A DNA stretch of 64,000 bases from RYN-230 sp963770535. Its GTDB lineage: Bacteria > Actinomycetota > Actinomycetes > Streptosporangiales > Streptosporangiaceae. The translations under genes were made by a program, and so were the position numbers. The first letter of the stretch is position 1; each line of letters begins with the position of its first letter. The stretch is taken from NCBI GenBank assembly GCA_963770535.1, contig CAVYPZ010000003.1, positions 1,798,001 through 1,862,000 of the forward strand, given 5' to 3'. Below, piece by piece: positions 53,655 through 62,425 of this stretch. Below the pieces are notes generated by a model. It was not told the DNA's origin, did no database searches, and saw only the letters and a program-made list of their open reading frames with translations.

Positions 53655-54134
53655 TCAGCAGATGAGCCGGAACCAGACCGTGGTGCCCACCTCATCGCGG
53701 GTGTAGCCCCAGTTCTCGGCCAGCTGCTCGACCAGGAACAGGCCATGACCGTGGGCTTCGCACACCTCGGCCTTGACCACCGGGGTGCTGCGCGCGGAGC
53801 CGTTGTCCACGACCTCTACCCGGACTGCACCGGGGAGGCCGAGCACGACGACGGTGACCGTCCCGCCGGGCTGGCCGGACTCGCTGTGCAGCACCGCGTT
53901 GGTGACGAGCTCAGAGCACAGTAAGACGGCTTCGTCGGTGCAGGGATGTGCCGCACCCAGGGTCCTGGCCACGAACGCCCGCGCCTCCGCGACGTTCCTG
54001 GTCCGGCCCGCGATGGTCATGCTGCCCACGATGGCCGGCACGGCCGCCGCCGTTGCCCGCGGGATGTCCGTAGCTGCTGTCCGCAGACGGCCGGCGCGGG
54101 TCTCCCCGGCCGCCGTTGAGGCGGTGGCTCCCAT
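53655..54134 (-). CDS. Anti-sigma-factor-like ATP-binding protein (HATPase_c_2)
   Basis: The 159-residue protein has a GHKL-type ATPase domain like those of RsbW/SpoIIAB: VAEARAFVARTL, the N-box CSELVTNAVLHSES, the G1 box VEVVDNG and the G2 box HGHGLFLVEQLAENWGY. Such proteins bind sigma factors or act as small regulatory kinases. It lies beside an XRE-DUF5753 gene and a DUF397 gene, the common actinomycete trio. ATG 54134 was chosen because GGAAGGGAG lies upstream; the first 45 residues are low in complexity, and ATG near 54020 is an alternative. Its target cannot be told. Confidence 0.82.
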   Translation of the reverse strand: MGATASTAAGETRAGRLRTAATDIPRATAAAVPAIVGSMTIAGRTRNVAEARAFVARTLGAAHPCTDEAVLLCSELVTNAVLHSESGQPGGTVTVVVLGLPGAVRVEVVDNGSARSTPVVKAEVCEAHGHGLFLVEQLAENWGYTRDEVGTTVWFRLIC

Positions 54135-54320
54135 CTCTGGTGCGCTCCCTTCCCGGCCGCACGTTCCCCCCCTGGCGCGGCCAGAGGGCCGCCGGGTGTG
54201 TGGCGCTCCGCCGTCTCGGTCCGCATTGGTAGCCGGCCAGACACGGCGTGTCAGATCCATGATGGAACGGGTGTGCATCTCACGCAAGTGCGTAGCACAA
54301 ATATCGCAGGCGAAATTTCA

Positions 54321-54372
54321 GATGAGATCTCATCCCTTTCGCAAGTCCGGTATCGTTACTTGACGTACCGGA
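54321..54372. promoter_or_regulatory. Two palindromes in the ATPase / XRE divergent region
   Basis: GATGAGATCTCATC at 54321-54334 is a perfect 14-bp palindrome. TCCGGTA (54346-54352) and TACCGGA (54366-54372) form an inverted repeat with a 13-bp spacer that covers a TTGACG at 54360-54365. The surrounding 100 bp are A+T-rich for this genome. These are likely operators or promoter elements of the XRE gene and its divergent ATPase gene. Confidence 0.5.
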
Positions 54373-54439
54373 AGAGTCCCGTCAATCCTGCCCCTGTCCG
54401 GGAGCGGGAGCCCGCCGGATCTGCCTTCGAGGAGGCGAG

Positions 54440-55300
54440 ATGCCCGTGTCGATCGGTCCCACGGTGCGGCGGCGGCGGCTCGGTTCGGAGTTAAGGCGTC
54501 TGCGCGAGGCTCACTCGTTCAAACTCGAAGAGGCCGCAGACCGCCTGGGCCTGGCCGCGTCGACGCTGTCCCGCATCGAGACCGGGAAGGCGCCGACCCG
54601 GACCGCCTATCTCATGACGATGTTCGAGATGTACGGCGTGGTCGACCAGGGCCAGCGGCAGGTGCTGGTCGAGATGGCCCGGGAAGGCCACCGTAAGGGA
54701 TGGTGGGCCGTCTACGACGACGTGCTCCCGACGGGCTTCGATGTCTACGTCGGCCTGGAGGCGGAGGCGTCCGCGCTGCGGGTGTTCGAGGACCAGGTGG
54801 TCCACGGCCTGCTCCAGACGGAAGGCTACGCCCGCACGGTCATGACCTCGGTCCGGCGTTGGCAGGACAGGGGGCAGATCGACCGGGCCGTGGAGTTGCG
54901 GATGGGGCGGCAGCGGGTGCTCAGCGGATCAGACCCGCTCAAGCTGTGGTGCATCCTCAATGAGCCGGTCATCTCCAGGATGATCGGCGGGCCTGAGGTC
55001 ATGCGGGAACAGCTTTCCCGGCTCCTCGAGGCGGGCCGGCAGCCGAACGTGACGCTGCAGGTGCTGCCGCTGTCCAGCGGCGTGCACCCGGCCCTGAACG
55101 GGCCGTTCTGCATTCTTGAGTTCCCTGAGCGCGGTGATCAGGACGTGGTCTACACCGAGGGCGTCGCCGGCCACGCTTATCTGGAAAGAGACGCCGAGGT
55201 GCGCTCCTGCGCGGAAGTCTTCGATCTGCTCCGGGCAGCAGCGCTGTCGCCAGCTGACACAGTCACCTTCATCGAGCGAATGGCTGGCGGCATCACCTGA
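54440..55300 (+). CDS. XRE-family regulator with DUF5753 domain
   Basis: The 286-residue protein has an N-terminal helix-turn-helix (about residues 10-65: LGSELRRLREAHSFKLEEAADRLGL, ASTLSRIETGK) and a C-terminal DUF5753 domain (WWAVYDDVLPTGFDVYVGLEAEA, YARTVMTSV, LQVLPLSSGVHPALNGPFCILEF). This is the WhiJ-like class often paired with a DUF397 protein and an anti-sigma-like ATPase, linked to development in Streptomyces. GAGGCGAG precedes ATG 54440. The DUF397 gene follows after 38 bp. Confidence 0.9.
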   Translation: MPVSIGPTVRRRRLGSELRRLREAHSFKLEEAADRLGLAASTLSRIETGKAPTRTAYLMTMFEMYGVVDQGQRQVLVEMAREGHRKGWWAVYDDVLPTGFDVYVGLEAEASALRVFEDQVVHGLLQTEGYARTVMTSVRRWQDRGQIDRAVELRMGRQRVLSGSDPLKLWCILNEPVISRMIGGPEVMREQLSRLLEAGRQPNVTLQVLPLSSGVHPALNGPFCILEFPERGDQDVVYTEGVAGHAYLERDAEVRSCAEVFDLLRAAALSPADTVTFIERMAGGIT

Positions 55301-55338
55301 TGTGCATGCTCGTAACCTCCACGGAAGGGATAGTAAGG

Positions 55339-55548
55339 ATGACCCCGGATTTCACCAATGCCCGCTGGTTCAAGAGCAGCGCCTCAAGCGTCACAGGCTG
55401 CGTGGAAGTGGCGCACCTGCCTGATGGCCTGGTGGCGCTGCGCGATTCCAAGGACGTGAGCAAGGCCCCGCACGTGTTCAACCGCCGCGAGTGGACAGCG
55501 TTCCTGGCCGGCGTCCGCAGCGGGGAGTTCGACCTCCCCGTCGGCTAG
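55339..55548 (+). CDS. DUF397 protein
   Basis: This 69-residue protein has the DUF397 pattern: NARWFKSSASSVTGCVEVA, VALRDSKDVSKAPHVFNRREWTAFLAGVRSGEFD (in parts RDSKD and W-x-AFLAGVRSGEFD). These small proteins act with XRE-DUF5753 regulators, probably as antagonists or partners. ATG 55339 was chosen because GGAAGGG lies 9 nt upstream; an earlier in-frame ATG at 55300 overlaps the XRE stop. Only one DUF397 gene serves two neighbouring XRE genes here. Confidence 0.88.
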   Translation: MTPDFTNARWFKSSASSVTGCVEVAHLPDGLVALRDSKDVSKAPHVFNRREWTAFLAGVRSGEFDLPVG

Positions 55549-55672
55549 CCACGCCAGCCCGCCGGGCTGGCAAAGGTCCCGGGGGGGACGGTGCGGCCCC
55601 CCTTCTCCTGGCCGGTAAAGCCGGGAGAAGGGGGGCATCCGCGCTTACGGGGCCTGGCTTACGGGGCCTGGC

Positions 55673-56533
55673 TCACGGGGCCTGATCGAGGTCGGCCAGG
55701 ATTGCGGTAATGAGGTCGAGGGAGTCGGCGGGGGACGCGCTCACGACGCTGAGCCGCTCCATGGCCAGCAGGTAACGCTCCACCTCGGCCCGCTTGTCGA
55801 TGTAGGTGGCGCTGGTCAGCTGCTCCGCATACACCATGTCGGGCATGTCGGCGTCGGCGAAGCGCAAGATCGTGAACGATCCCGGGGCCCCGTAGCTGAC
55901 CACGGGGAACGGGGTCACCTGCAGGGTGAGGGACGGCTGGCGGCAGGCGTCGCGCAGGTGCGTGAGCTGGCCGCGCAGGATCGCGGGACTGCCGATGGGG
56001 CGGCGCAGCGCTATCTCATCGATGATGGCCCAGAGCCGGGTGCCGCCCGCCGCGAAACGGCGCTGGCGCTCCTTGAGCAGGACCACCAGGCGTTCCGCCT
56101 CGTCGAGCGCGTAGTCACCCAGGGCCAGGACCGCCGCGGCGTAGCCTTCCGTCTGCAGCAGGCCGGGCACGAACTGGGCGTCGTAGGTGCGGATCGACTG
56201 GGCCGATTCCTCCAGCCCGATATAGGCCTGGAACCATGCGGGCAGGACATCGTGGTAGCGATGCCACCAGCCCGGCTGGTTCGCCCGGCTGGCCAGCAGC
56301 AGCATCTGCTCCCGCTCGGCTTTGTCGGCTATCCCGTACAGCGTGAGCAGGTCGGCTATGTCGATCTCGCGGACCGCGTTGCGGCCGAGCTCCATCCGGC
56401 TGATCTTCGACTCCGACCCGCGGATAGCGCGCGCGGCTTCCTGGGCGCTGATCCCCCGGGACTCACGCAGGCGGCGCAGCTGAGCCCCGAGCAGCAGGCG
56501 CAGGACTGTCGGGCCGCCGACCGCATCTGCCAT
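55673..56533 (-). CDS. Second XRE-family regulator with DUF5753 domain
   Basis: A 286-residue paralogue of the product at 54440, of exactly the same length. The helix-turn-helix is LLGAQLRRLRESRGISAQEAARAI with SESKISRMELGR, and the DUF5753 part has WWHRYHDVLPAWFQAYIGLEESA, LLQTEGYAAAVL and LQVTPFPVVSYGAPGSFTILRF. It converges on the DUF397 gene. AGGAAG lies before ATG 56533. The two paralogues differ clearly in the DNA-recognition helix, so they probably bind different operators. Confidence 0.9.
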   Translation of the reverse strand: MADAVGGPTVLRLLLGAQLRRLRESRGISAQEAARAIRGSESKISRMELGRNAVREIDIADLLTLYGIADKAEREQMLLLASRANQPGWWHRYHDVLPAWFQAYIGLEESAQSIRTYDAQFVPGLLQTEGYAAAVLALGDYALDEAERLVVLLKERQRRFAAGGTRLWAIIDEIALRRPIGSPAILRGQLTHLRDACRQPSLTLQVTPFPVVSYGAPGSFTILRFADADMPDMVYAEQLTSATYIDKRAEVERYLLAMERLSVVSASPADSLDLITAILADLDQAP

Positions 56534-56862
56534 CGACCCACTTCCTCTCCGGGAGCGGCCGCCAGACAGCATGCACCCGAGCGGTCCAGGTGGGCTCCGG
56601 CACTACCGCAGCGTGCCTCGCTTCTTCGCGGGGAGAAATGCGCGGGGTTTCGCCTTTCAGCTAACCCGGTCACTGTATCCCTTGTGCCATTGCGTGGCAC
56701 CCCCGCCGCGCCCCGCTGACGCTGCGCCGCTCCCGGTGCCCGGTGGCCGGCGGCAGGTGCCCCGCTACCGGTGCCCGGCGGCCGGTGCTGGCCGCCGGTG
56801 CCGGGAATCCGCCCGGTAACCTGAGCACTGGCCAGAACGCTCGCGATCATGAAGGCACGGTC
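56534..56862. other. Divergent intergenic region between the second XRE gene and an AKR gene
   Basis: The 329-bp gap holds an inverted repeat, GTGCCA (56684-56689) and TGGCAC (56695-56700), around TTGCG. The repeat lies in a stretch of lower GC content and could bind the XRE protein. Further right is a C/G-rich segment with repeated CGGTGCCCGG-like words (about 56730-56805). TAACCT at 56817-56822 and GAAGG at 56851 may serve the AKR gene. Confidence 0.4.
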
Positions 56863-57819
56863 ATGCGCTACAGGTCCTTGGGTGACAGCGGGCTGCTCGT
56901 CTCGGTGGCCGGCCTCGGCTGCAACAACTTCGGCGGCCGCCTGGACATGCAGCAGACCCGGGCCGTGGTGGACGCGGCCATCGATGCGGGCATCACGCTG
57001 TTCGACACGGCCGACATCTACGGCAACGCGGGCGGGTCTGAGGAGATGCTCGGCGCCGTGCTCGGCGGCCGGCGGGATCAGATCGTGCTGGCCACCAAGT
57101 TCGGCCACGAGCGGGTGGACATGGGGTACGGGCCGGCGGCCGGCGCCAAGGGTGGCCGGGCGTACATCCGGCGGGCCGTCGAGCATTCGCTGCGCCGGCT
57201 CCGCACCGATTACCTCGACCTGTACCAGCTGCACACGCCAGACCCGCTCACCCCCATCGGCGAGACCCTGCACGCCCTGGCCGAGCTGGTCGCCGAGGGC
57301 AAGGTCCGCTACCTCGGCCACTCCAACTTCTCCGGCTGGCAGATCGCCGATGCGGCCCACGTGGCGCGGGAGGCCGGCACGGAGGCGTTCATCTCCGCCC
57401 AGAACCAGTGGTCGATGCTCGAGCGCGAGGCCGAGGCCGAGGTGGTGCCCGCGGCCGTGCACTTCGGCCTCGGGGTGCTGCCGTACTACCCGCTCGCGAA
57501 CGGCCTGCTCACCGGGAAAGTCCGGCGCGGCCAGGCCCCGCCGGCCGGCAGCAGGCTGGCCAGCCGGCAGAGCTACATCACCGAGCCGAAGCTCGACCGG
57601 GTGGAGGCGCTCGAGCGCTGGGCGGCCGGGCACGGGGTCAGCCTGCTCGACGTGGCCATCGGCGGCCTGGCAGCCCAGCCGGGCTGCGCCTCGGTGATCG
57701 CCGGCGCGACGTCACCGGATCAGGTCAAGGCGAACGCCGTGGCCGCGGAGTGGATCCCGCCGCAGGACGCGCTCGCTGAGCTCGACCAGATCGTGCCCCC
57801 GTCCGGCCCCGCATCCTGA
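56863..57819 (+). CDS. Aldo/keto reductase
   Basis: The 318-residue enzyme has the AKR tetrad in LFDTADIYGNAGGSEE (Asp, Tyr), IVLATKFGHE (Lys) and DLYQLHTPDP (His), and the cofactor motif SVIAGATSPDQVKAN. It resembles AKR families that act on small aldehydes or ketones. It differs clearly from the AKR at 31829 and lacks a neighbouring TetR gene. ATG 56863 has GAAGG 7 nt upstream. It converges on the protease gene with a 9-bp gap. Confidence 0.9.
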   Translation: MRYRSLGDSGLLVSVAGLGCNNFGGRLDMQQTRAVVDAAIDAGITLFDTADIYGNAGGSEEMLGAVLGGRRDQIVLATKFGHERVDMGYGPAAGAKGGRAYIRRAVEHSLRRLRTDYLDLYQLHTPDPLTPIGETLHALAELVAEGKVRYLGHSNFSGWQIADAAHVAREAGTEAFISAQNQWSMLEREAEAEVVPAAVHFGLGVLPYYPLANGLLTGKVRRGQAPPAGSRLASRQSYITEPKLDRVEALERWAAGHGVSLLDVAIGGLAAQPGCASVIAGATSPDQVKANAVAAEWIPPQDALAELDQIVPPSGPAS

Positions 57820-57828
57820 GGCGGGCGG

Positions 57829-58761
57829 TCAGTTCCTGCGGACCGCCTTGTTGTAGAGGTCACGGACCGCCGGGCCGAACCGTGCCGAGTAGGACACCGA
57901 TGGCGTGTCCCCGCCCTGCTCGTAGCCGCCGATGACGCCGGCCACCGCCCCGAGGCCGCTGGCCCGGTGGACATTGGCGAGGAACGGGCCACCGCTGGTC
58001 CCGTTGGTGTAGCCGCCGCAGTCGAACTCCATCTGCCGCCTGCCGAACGCGTGTGTCCGGGCGGTGCACGTAATCGGCCGCTCCCGGAGGTCCGGGTAGC
58101 CGATGACCTGGACCAGCAGGGCTGCCTTCCAGCCCGTGGCCAGCTTCTCCCCGCCGGTCAGGTCCTGGACGGGCGTGGAGTTGCCCGGCTGGCTGACGAC
58201 AAGGAAGGCGACGTCATCGTCCGGGTTCTCCGATCTTGCCCAGGCCGCGTCGACGAACACGCGGCTGACCGTCCAGTTGCCGTAGGGCTCCAGGTGGCGG
58301 TGATACTGCGGCACGAAAGCCACCTGGCCCGGCTGCTTCCCGTTCAGGCAGTGTGCCGCGGTGATCACCAGGTCCTTCACCGGGCTGGCCACCACGCTCG
58401 CCGTGCAGAAGTGCTGGCCGAGCCGGCCGCCGTTGATCGTGAACAGCGCACCCACCGCCGGCGTGCCGCCATAGAAGCGGCCGTGCAGCAGGGCGGGAGG
58501 AACGGTCGGGGCCCTGCGGGGCAGCGTCCTGACCGCGGCGGCGAGCCGGAACGCCAGCCGCTCCGCGCCGTGTACGCTCGGTGACGCCGCGACGGTGGTG
58601 AGGGTGACCACGGCGGCCAGTCCCGCGGCCCACGTGACCGGCCTGGCGCTGAGCACCGGGCGGGTCGGCCGGGCCTTTCGGGCATACTGCCATATACCTC
58701 TCCTCACCTGGCCTCCCACCTGGGCACACGTGTCACTCTGAACAACCAGGTCCCCCCTCAT
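57829..58761 (-). CDS. Secreted trypsin-like serine peptidase
   Basis: The 310-residue protein has a hydrophobic segment near residues 42-62 (VTWAAGLAAVVTLTTVAASP) acting as signal or anchor. The trypsin-fold domain has the catalytic His in LVITAAHCLNGK, Asp in NPDDDVAFLVV and Ser in NGTSGGPFL. Cysteine pairs (FCTASVV...AAHC; CTAR...FDCGG) fit an exported enzyme. The N-terminal 40 residues before the signal are long, so a start further in is possible. Substrate is unknown. Confidence 0.85.
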   Translation of the reverse strand: MRGDLVVQSDTCAQVGGQVRRGIWQYARKARPTRPVLSARPVTWAAGLAAVVTLTTVAASPSVHGAERLAFRLAAAVRTLPRRAPTVPPALLHGRFYGGTPAVGALFTINGGRLGQHFCTASVVASPVKDLVITAAHCLNGKQPGQVAFVPQYHRHLEPYGNWTVSRVFVDAAWARSENPDDDVAFLVVSQPGNSTPVQDLTGGEKLATGWKAALLVQVIGYPDLRERPITCTARTHAFGRRQMEFDCGGYTNGTSGGPFLANVHRASGLGAVAGVIGGYEQGGDTPSVSYSARFGPAVRDLYNKAVRRN

Positions 58762-59207
58762 TGTGCGGGCGGAGGCCCCGGAGAGCCAGAGGCGCCACTC
58801 GGGGATATCCCGATGGATTGCCGCACATGGTCACGCAGGGTGATAAGAAAGTGACGGCAGGAGGAGGCGGGGTCCCGTGGCGGGGCCGCCGGGAGGGGAG
58901 GCGGGGGCCCCGTGACGGGGCCGGCCGCGGGCCGGGCGGGAAGGCCCGAAGCGAGGATCGGCGGCATGGGCCACGAAGCGGGGTCCGGGGCGGATCTGGA
59001 CGGGGCGATAGCGTAATCGCCGGGACAGGCGCCGGCGTAGGATCGCGTCAGCGTAATTCCGCCGGGTGGGCGGTTGTGTCACCCCTCTGGGACCGGGAGT
59101 GGCAGACGCCGGCAGCAGCAGGCGCCGGTAGTAGCAGAGGCCGGCAGCAGCAGACGCCGGCAGTGGCAGGCAGAGCCAAACAGGGGTGAATGAAGGAGCC
59201 GCGTGTC
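58762..59207. other. Divergent intergenic region with a 16-bp tandem repeat
   Basis: The 446 bp between the protease and SCO-fusion genes have no supported gene. Four 16-bp units close to GCAGACGCCGGCAGCA lie at 59102-59165. The word AGCGTAAT occurs near 59010 and again near 59050, each followed by a CGCCGG-like sequence, and TAGGAT lies at 59038-59043; these may be promoter elements for the rightward gene. Confidence 0.5.
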
Positions 59208-61186
59208 ATGTCCGGGATGGGCTCGACCCTCCAGCTGAACAATCCCACGGTGGTGGCCGCTTTCCGGTCCGCGCTCATCCACCAGGGGATCATCGCGCTC
59301 CTTATCTTCTTTCTTCTCGCCATGATCTGGGTCAGTGTCCGTGAGTGGGTCCCCGGGCCACGGACCTCGTTCCGGCCCGCGGCGGGTGAGCTGGCGGCCG
59401 AACCGCGGGGACGGCAGGTCCTGCGCATCGGGTTCGGGGTGCTGTGGATCCTGGACGGCCTGCTCCAGGCGCAGCCCGCGATGCCGCTGGGCCTGGCCAC
59501 GAACGTGACGCAGCCGGCGGCGGACGGGTCACCAGGCTGGGTCCGGGGCCTGGTGGACTTCGCGGCCACGGGGTGGACCTATCACCCGGTCAGCGCGGCC
59601 GCCGCGGCCGTCTGGATCCAGGTCGGGATCGGGATCTGGCTGCTTACCGCCGCCCGCGGCCCCTGGTCCCGGCTCGGCGGCCTGGCCAGCGTGGGCTGGG
59701 GCCTGGTGGTGTGGGTCTTCGGCGAGGCGTTCGGCGGCATCTTCGCCCCCGGGCTGAGCTGGCTGTTCGGTGCCCCGGGGGCGGCGCTGCTGTACGCCGT
59801 GGCCGGGGCGCTCATCGCGCTGCCCGACCGGGCCTGGGCCGGGCCGCGGCTCGGCCGGGGCGTGCTGGCCGGCACGGGCGTGTTCCTGGCCGGCATGGCG
59901 CTGCTCCAGGCGTGGCCGGGCCGCGGGTTCTGGCCGGGCACCGCGGGCCGGCACCCTGGCAACCTGCCGGCCATGGCGGCGGGCATGGCGCAGACCTCGC
60001 AGCCCGGGTTCCTGTCGTCCTGGGTGGCCGCGTTCGGGACCTTCGCCGCCGCGCACGAGTTCGCGGTCAATCTCACCGTCGTGGTCGCGCTGGCCGCCGT
60101 GGGCCTCGCCCTGGCCAGCGGGCAGCGTGCGGTGCTGCGGCCCGCGGCAGGCGTCCTGCTCGTGCTCTGCGCCGCGGACTGGGTCCTGGTCCAGGACCTG
60201 GGCGTGTTCGGCGGCCTCGGCACCGACCCCAACAGCATGATCCCGTTCGCCCTGGTGGCCGTGGGTGGTTACCTCGCCCTCGCCCACGCCCCGGCCCCCG
60301 CCGTGGCACCGGCCCCCGCTGCCACCGTGGCACCGGCCCGCCCCGCCGCCGCGCCTGCCGGCCGCGGAGCCCGTCCAGGCGGCCGCGGAGCCGGCCCAGG
60401 CGGCCGCGGAGCCCGTCCAGGCGGCCGCGGAGCCGGCCCAGCCGGCCGCGGAGCCCGTCCAGCCGGAGCGGGAGCGGGGCTGGCGGAACTGGGCCCGGCC
60501 GCGCCGGCTGGCCTTGCTCATCGGCAACGCCAGCCCGCGGACCCTCGGAGCCGTGGGCGCGCTGGGCGTGGCCATCATCGGCGTCATCCCGCTGGCCGCC
60601 GCGTCGGCCAGCGCCAGTGCCTCGCCGATCCTCGCGCAGGCGCTCGACGGCTCGAATGCGCCAGCTGGACGTCAAGGCGCCCGCGTTCACGCTCACCAAC
60701 CAGGACGGCCGCCCGGTCAGCCTGGCCAGCCTGCGCGGGAAGGTGGTCCTGCTGACCTTCCTGGACCCGGTGTGCACGTCAGACTGCCCGCTGATCGCCC
60801 AGGAGTTCCGCCAGGCGGACGAGCTGCTCGGCGGGCACTCCCGGCAGGTGGAACTGGTCGCGGTGGTCACCAACCCCGTCTACAACCAGCCCGAGTACAC
60901 CGCCGCCTTCGACCGGCAGGAGCACATGAGCACCCTGCCCAACTGGCAGTACCTGACCGGCAGCGTCGCCCAGCTCAGGAAGGTGTGGCGGCAGTACGGG
61001 GTCGCCGCCCAGATCCTGCCCGCGGGCGGGATGATCGGGCACAGCGACATCGCCTACGTCATCGACAGGTCCGGCCGGACCCGCACCGAGCTGGACTTCG
61101 ATCCCGGCCCGGGCACCGCCAGTACCCGGGCGTCGTTCGCGGGTGAGCTGTCCACCGCGGCGCAGCAGAACCTGGCTTCCTCGTGA
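59208..61186 (+). CDS. Multi-TM membrane protein fused to an SCO1-type redox domain, frameshifted twice
   Basis: The first 370 residues hold about nine membrane segments, such as IIALLIFFLLAMIWVSV, VLRIGFGVLWILDGLL and LRPAAGVLLVLCAADWVLV. After a repeat linker comes another membrane segment (LGAVGALGVAIIGVIPLAA). A thioredoxin-fold SCO1/SenC domain follows: APAFTLTNQDGRPVSLASLRGKVVLLTF, then the copper/thiol motif DPVCTSDCPL and a late His in GMIGHSDIAYV. The frame shifts near 60350 and near 60655; both borders lie in linkers that read naturally when joined. AAGGAG lies before ATG 59208. SCO proteins deliver copper to the CuA site of cytochrome oxidase, fitting ctaG downstream. Confidence 0.82.
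60361..60465 (+). repeat. Five 21-bp units in the linker of the SCO fusion
   Basis: Five in-frame units encode AAEPVQA, AAEPAQA, AAEPVQA, AAEPAQP and AAEPVQP. The alternation V, A, V, A, V suggests that a 42-bp pair was duplicated. The frame in which these read as clean heptads is the one that continues into the last membrane segment. Confidence 0.9.
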
Positions 61187-62415
61187 CCACCACCCCGGCC
61201 GCCGCGGCCCTGGCCGCGCTGGCTGCTGCCGGCGTGCTGGCCGGCTGCGGCAGCCAGCCCGCGGGCCAGGCGGCACCGTCCGCCCCGCCGGCCCGCCTGT
61301 CGCTGGCAACCGCCGCGGACTACCCGGGCGGCAGCTGGGCGGTGCTCGTGATGGGCGGGTCCGCCGCCGACCACAACAACTTCTGGCAGGTGTTCGTCCG
61401 GCCCGGCCAGGCGGCGACCTGGAAACTGGCGACGCCGCCCGGCGCGGCCAGCAACGGCGGGATCACGGTAGCGGCCGAAGGAGGCCCCGCCCTGGCGGCC
61501 GCGATCCGGCCCAGCCAGGACCTGTCCTTTTCCCCGCTGGCGAGCACCAGTGACAACGGGGCGAAGTGGGCCCAGTCCGGCTTGCTGGACACCCGGCTCG
61601 CGGGATACCCGGATGCGCTGGCGGCCGCGCCCGGGGGTGGCCTGATCGCACTGACCAGGACCGGTGACGTCGAGCTGAGGGCACACCCGGGAGCGGCCTG
61701 GAGCAGGCTGGCCACCGGGCATGAGGTCGTCGCGGCCGCGGGTGCCGGCTGCCAGCCGGGCCAGCTCACCTCGGTCGCCTACAGTCCATCGGGCGCTCCG
61801 CTGGTGGCGGGCGCGTGCACCCGCGCGGCGCGGGCCGGGATCTTCCGGCTGGCCGGCGGCCGCTGGTCCCGCACCGGCCCCGCGCTGCCCGCCGCGCTCG
61901 CCCGGCAGGACGTCGAGGTGCTCCAGATGGCCAGGGCCGGACGCACGGTTGCGGCCCTCCTGGCCGCGGGCCATGGGGCGGCTGCGCGCCTGCTCGGGGC
62001 CTGGTCCAACCAGGACGGCACCTCGTGGACGCTGTCCCGGCCCTACCAGCTGGGCCAGGCACGGCCCCTGTCCGCGTCGTTCGGCAGCAGCCCGGCAGGC
62101 AGTGGCTCGTCGGGCAGTGGCTCGTCGGGGAGTGGCTCGTCGGGGAGTGGCTCGCTCGGTGTGGTCCTGTCCGGCGGCCGGGTCATCCGGGTCAGCGGGC
62201 CCGGGGCGGCCTGGCGCACGCTGCCCGCCCTGCCCGCGAAGGCGTCGTCCGTCCCGGACGGCGGGGCCACGCTCGCCGCGGTCCCGGGCGGCGGCTTCGA
62301 GGCACTGAGCGCCCGGGGCGGCCAGCTGTCCGTCTGGTCGCTATCGTCCGGCGGCTCCGGGTGGAGCCGGTCCCAGGTCATCAACGTGACCATTCCCTAC
62401 GGCTCGTCCGGGTGA
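61183..62415 (+). CDS. Putative lipoprotein with WD/Kelch-like exo-domain
   Basis: The 410-residue protein has a signal peptide with lipobox GVLAGCGS, so Cys22 would be lipidated. The mature part is rich in repeated beta-strand words (GGSWAVLVMGG, GGLIALTRTG, GGRWSRTGPAL, GTSWTLSRPY, GGRVIRVSGPG), which suggests a beta-propeller. No family is firmly recognised. A GSGSS repeat lies in a loop. GTG 61183 overlaps the SCO-fusion stop by 4 bp, and ctaG follows closely, so it may belong to oxidase assembly. Confidence 0.75.
   Translation: MTTTPAAAALAALAAAGVLAGCGSQPAGQAAPSAPPARLSLATAADYPGGSWAVLVMGGSAADHNNFWQVFVRPGQAATWKLATPPGAASNGGITVAAEGGPALAAAIRPSQDLSFSPLASTSDNGAKWAQSGLLDTRLAGYPDALAAAPGGGLIALTRTGDVELRAHPGAAWSRLATGHEVVAAAGAGCQPGQLTSVAYSPSGAPLVAGACTRAARAGIFRLAGGRWSRTGPALPAALARQDVEVLQMARAGRTVAALLAAGHGAAARLLGAWSNQDGTSWTLSRPYQLGQARPLSASFGSSPAGSGSSGSGSSGSGSSGSGSLGVVLSGGRVIRVSGPGAAWRTLPALPAKASSVPDGGATLAAVPGGGFEALSARGGQLSVWSLSSGGSGWSRSQVINVTIPYGSSG
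62098..62157 (+). repeat. Four 15-bp units encoding GSGSS
   Basis: Four units of GG(C/G)AGTGGCTCGTCG lie in frame in the lipoprotein gene; the last ends CTC. They add a flexible Gly/Ser loop to the predicted beta-propeller. Confidence 0.9.
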
Positions 62416-62425
62416 GTTGGGTGCC

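Noticed and set aside
58761..59189. A 142-residue plus-strand open frame in the protease-SCO intergenic region
   Set aside because: It is Arg/Gly-rich, runs through the 16-bp repeat array, and lacks a ribosome binding site or recognisable domain.
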